DNA of 7,635 bases from Bacillota bacterium (GTDB lineage Bacteria > Bacillota_A > Clostridia > DSM-8532). A program made the translations under genes and the position numbers. How positions within the stretch are numbered: position 1 is the stretch's first letter; each line of letters opens with the position of its first letter. The stretch lies in the NCBI GenBank assembly GCA_023424865.1, contig JAFADM010000326.1, forward strand, positions 1-7,635, in the 5' to 3' direction. Shown piece by piece: positions 7,062 through 7,635 of this stretch. The notes under the pieces were generated by a model, which was given only the letters and a program-made list of their open reading frames with translations, did not search any database and was not told the origin of the DNA.

Positions 7062-7155
7062 TACTCTGAATCTCTTATTGAAAGATTTTGATTATCGGAA
7101 GATGATTAGGAGAAAAAAGTTAAAAAGGGTTTAATTAACACTATTTATTATGCGT

Positions 7156-7635
7156 TTACCGGGTTGTGCCCGAGTCCTTGCGAAACCGGCCGGGAGTGGC
7201 TCCCTTGTGTTTGACAAAAAAGCGGATAAAATTTTGGGCATTGGTGTACCCGAGGATTTCTGCTATTTCGGATACGGGCAGAGTGGTGTTGAGGAGCATG
7301 TCCTCCGCCATGGACAGCTTTTCTTCGGCAACGAAATCGGTAAAATTCATTCCTTTCTTATTTTTCAGTACCCGCCAGACATAGCTGGGATGATAGCCGA
7401 GCCTGTCGGCGCATTCTGTCAGGGTAATATCGCCCCGGGTTTCCTTGACAAGCTGGGCAATGCGATCAAAAATTTCAGGCGATGCGCTTGTACGGAACTG
7501 CTCCAGGGCCTTAATAACCGGGAGAATCACCTTAGCCCTGAGAAACCCCTTCAGGGTGTCGGGGGTGTAGCACTGTGCGGCTTGTATGAAAAGGCTTTCC
7601 TCTTCCTTTTCATAAATCGTATTGACCGATAAGCC
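7156..7635 (-). CDS. AraC-family transcriptional regulator, C-terminal part (YesS/YtdP-like)
   Basis: The reading frame is open from the right edge to the stop at 7156, giving 159 visible residues; the true start lies outside the window, and the GTG at 7530 is internal. The C-terminal 100 residues form a two-helix-turn-helix AraC DNA-binding domain. The first motif is ITLTECADRLGYHPSYVWRV and the second is LPVSEIAEILGYTNAQNFIR, followed by the family signature FFVKHKGATPGRFRK. The GYTNAQNFIRFF wording and the linker before the domain (VILPVIKALEQF) resemble the large membrane-anchored AraC regulators of Bacillota such as YesS and YtdP, which are encoded beside LplABC-type importers. A response-regulator of the YesN type is an alternative that the missing N-terminus would settle. 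It is in the same direction as the transporter operon and presumably controls it from the 325-base gap. Confidence 0.9.
   Translation of the reverse strand, partial: GLSVNTIYEKEEESLFIQAAQCYTPDTLKGFLRAKVILPVIKALEQFRTSASPEIFDRIAQLVKETRGDITLTECADRLGYHPSYVWRVLKNKKGMNFTDFVAEEKLSMAEDMLLNTTLPVSEIAEILGYTNAQNFIRFFVKHKGATPGRFRKDSGTTR

Larger units (their letters stand above)
6831..7155. other. Regulatory intergenic region before the transporter operon
   Basis: This 325-base region separates the regulator from the transporter operon and is more AT-rich than the genes around it. It holds a candidate -10 box with a flanking inverted repeat (6890-6905), an imperfect palindrome (6923-6955), a seven-base inverted repeat AATAATC/GATTATT (6971-6977 and 6991-6997), a direct repeat ATGGCGAAA (6998-7006 and 7012-7020) and a larger inverted repeat (7024-7061). 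Just after the regulator stop, the minus strand has the T-rich stretch TTTTTAACTTTTTT (about 7109-7127) but no GC hairpin before it, so a regulator terminator is not established. No convincing gene was found; a 48-codon plus-strand ORF at 6988-7134 lacks a ribosome binding site. Confidence 0.6.

Noticed and set aside
7132..7139. TAATTAAC region with palindromic TTAATTAA as a terminator for the regulator
   Set aside because: The palindrome has no loop and only A-T pairs, so it cannot form a stable terminator hairpin, although T-rich sequence follows on the minus strand.
7156..7530. A complete 124-residue AraC-type protein starting at GTG 7530
   Set aside because: The same frame stays open for 35 more codons to the window edge and there is no ribosome binding site before the GTG, so this is the tail of a larger regulator.
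7150..7632. A 160-codon plus-strand frame
   Set aside because: It mirrors the AraC regulator's coding sequence on the opposite strand and has no properly spaced ribosome binding site.

Overview
The window reads as an ordinary carbohydrate-uptake and glycan-degradation locus from a Gram-positive bacterium of the Bacillota, most likely Clostridia or a Paenibacillus-like lineage. Support for this comes from the strong AGGAGG-type ribosome binding sites, a lipoprotein sugar-binding protein of the LplA/YtcQ type, paired LplB/LplC-type permeases, and a regulator whose C-terminus resembles the large YesS/YtdP-type AraC proteins. The exact genus cannot be told from the sequence. All genes supported here lie on the minus strand, so transcription runs from right to left.

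Layout from right to left. Positions 7635-7156 hold the C-terminal part of an AraC-family regulator that runs off the right edge. Positions 7155-6831 are a 325-base non-coding region with a candidate -10 box, several inverted repeats and a good ribosome binding site. Positions 6830-5875 encode the first ABC permease (LplB type), broken by a one-base frameshift in a run of four G. Positions 5860-4958 encode the second permease (LplC type). A GC-rich hairpin separates it from the lipoprotein substrate-binding protein (4893-3313). A 198-base gap with a long stem-loop follows, then a 991-residue cytoplasmic glycoside hydrolase of the GH106 (alpha-L-rhamnosidase) type (3114-139). The first 31 codons of another gene (95-1) run off the left edge.

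Inferred working model: the regulator senses a sugar signal and controls the operon; the lipoprotein captures an oligosaccharide outside the membrane; the two permeases import it, powered by an ATPase not encoded here (probably a shared MsmX-type protein); and the cytoplasmic GH106 enzyme removes rhamnose or a related sugar. A plant-derived rhamnose-containing glycan such as a rhamnogalacturonan fragment is a reasonable guess for the substrate, but nothing in the window proves it.

I found no mobile element, CRISPR array, tRNA or rRNA, and no convincing sign of a new biological system. The points most worth checking are the frameshifted permease, the intercistronic hairpins on either side of the binding-protein gene, and the inverted repeat centred on the candidate -10 box.
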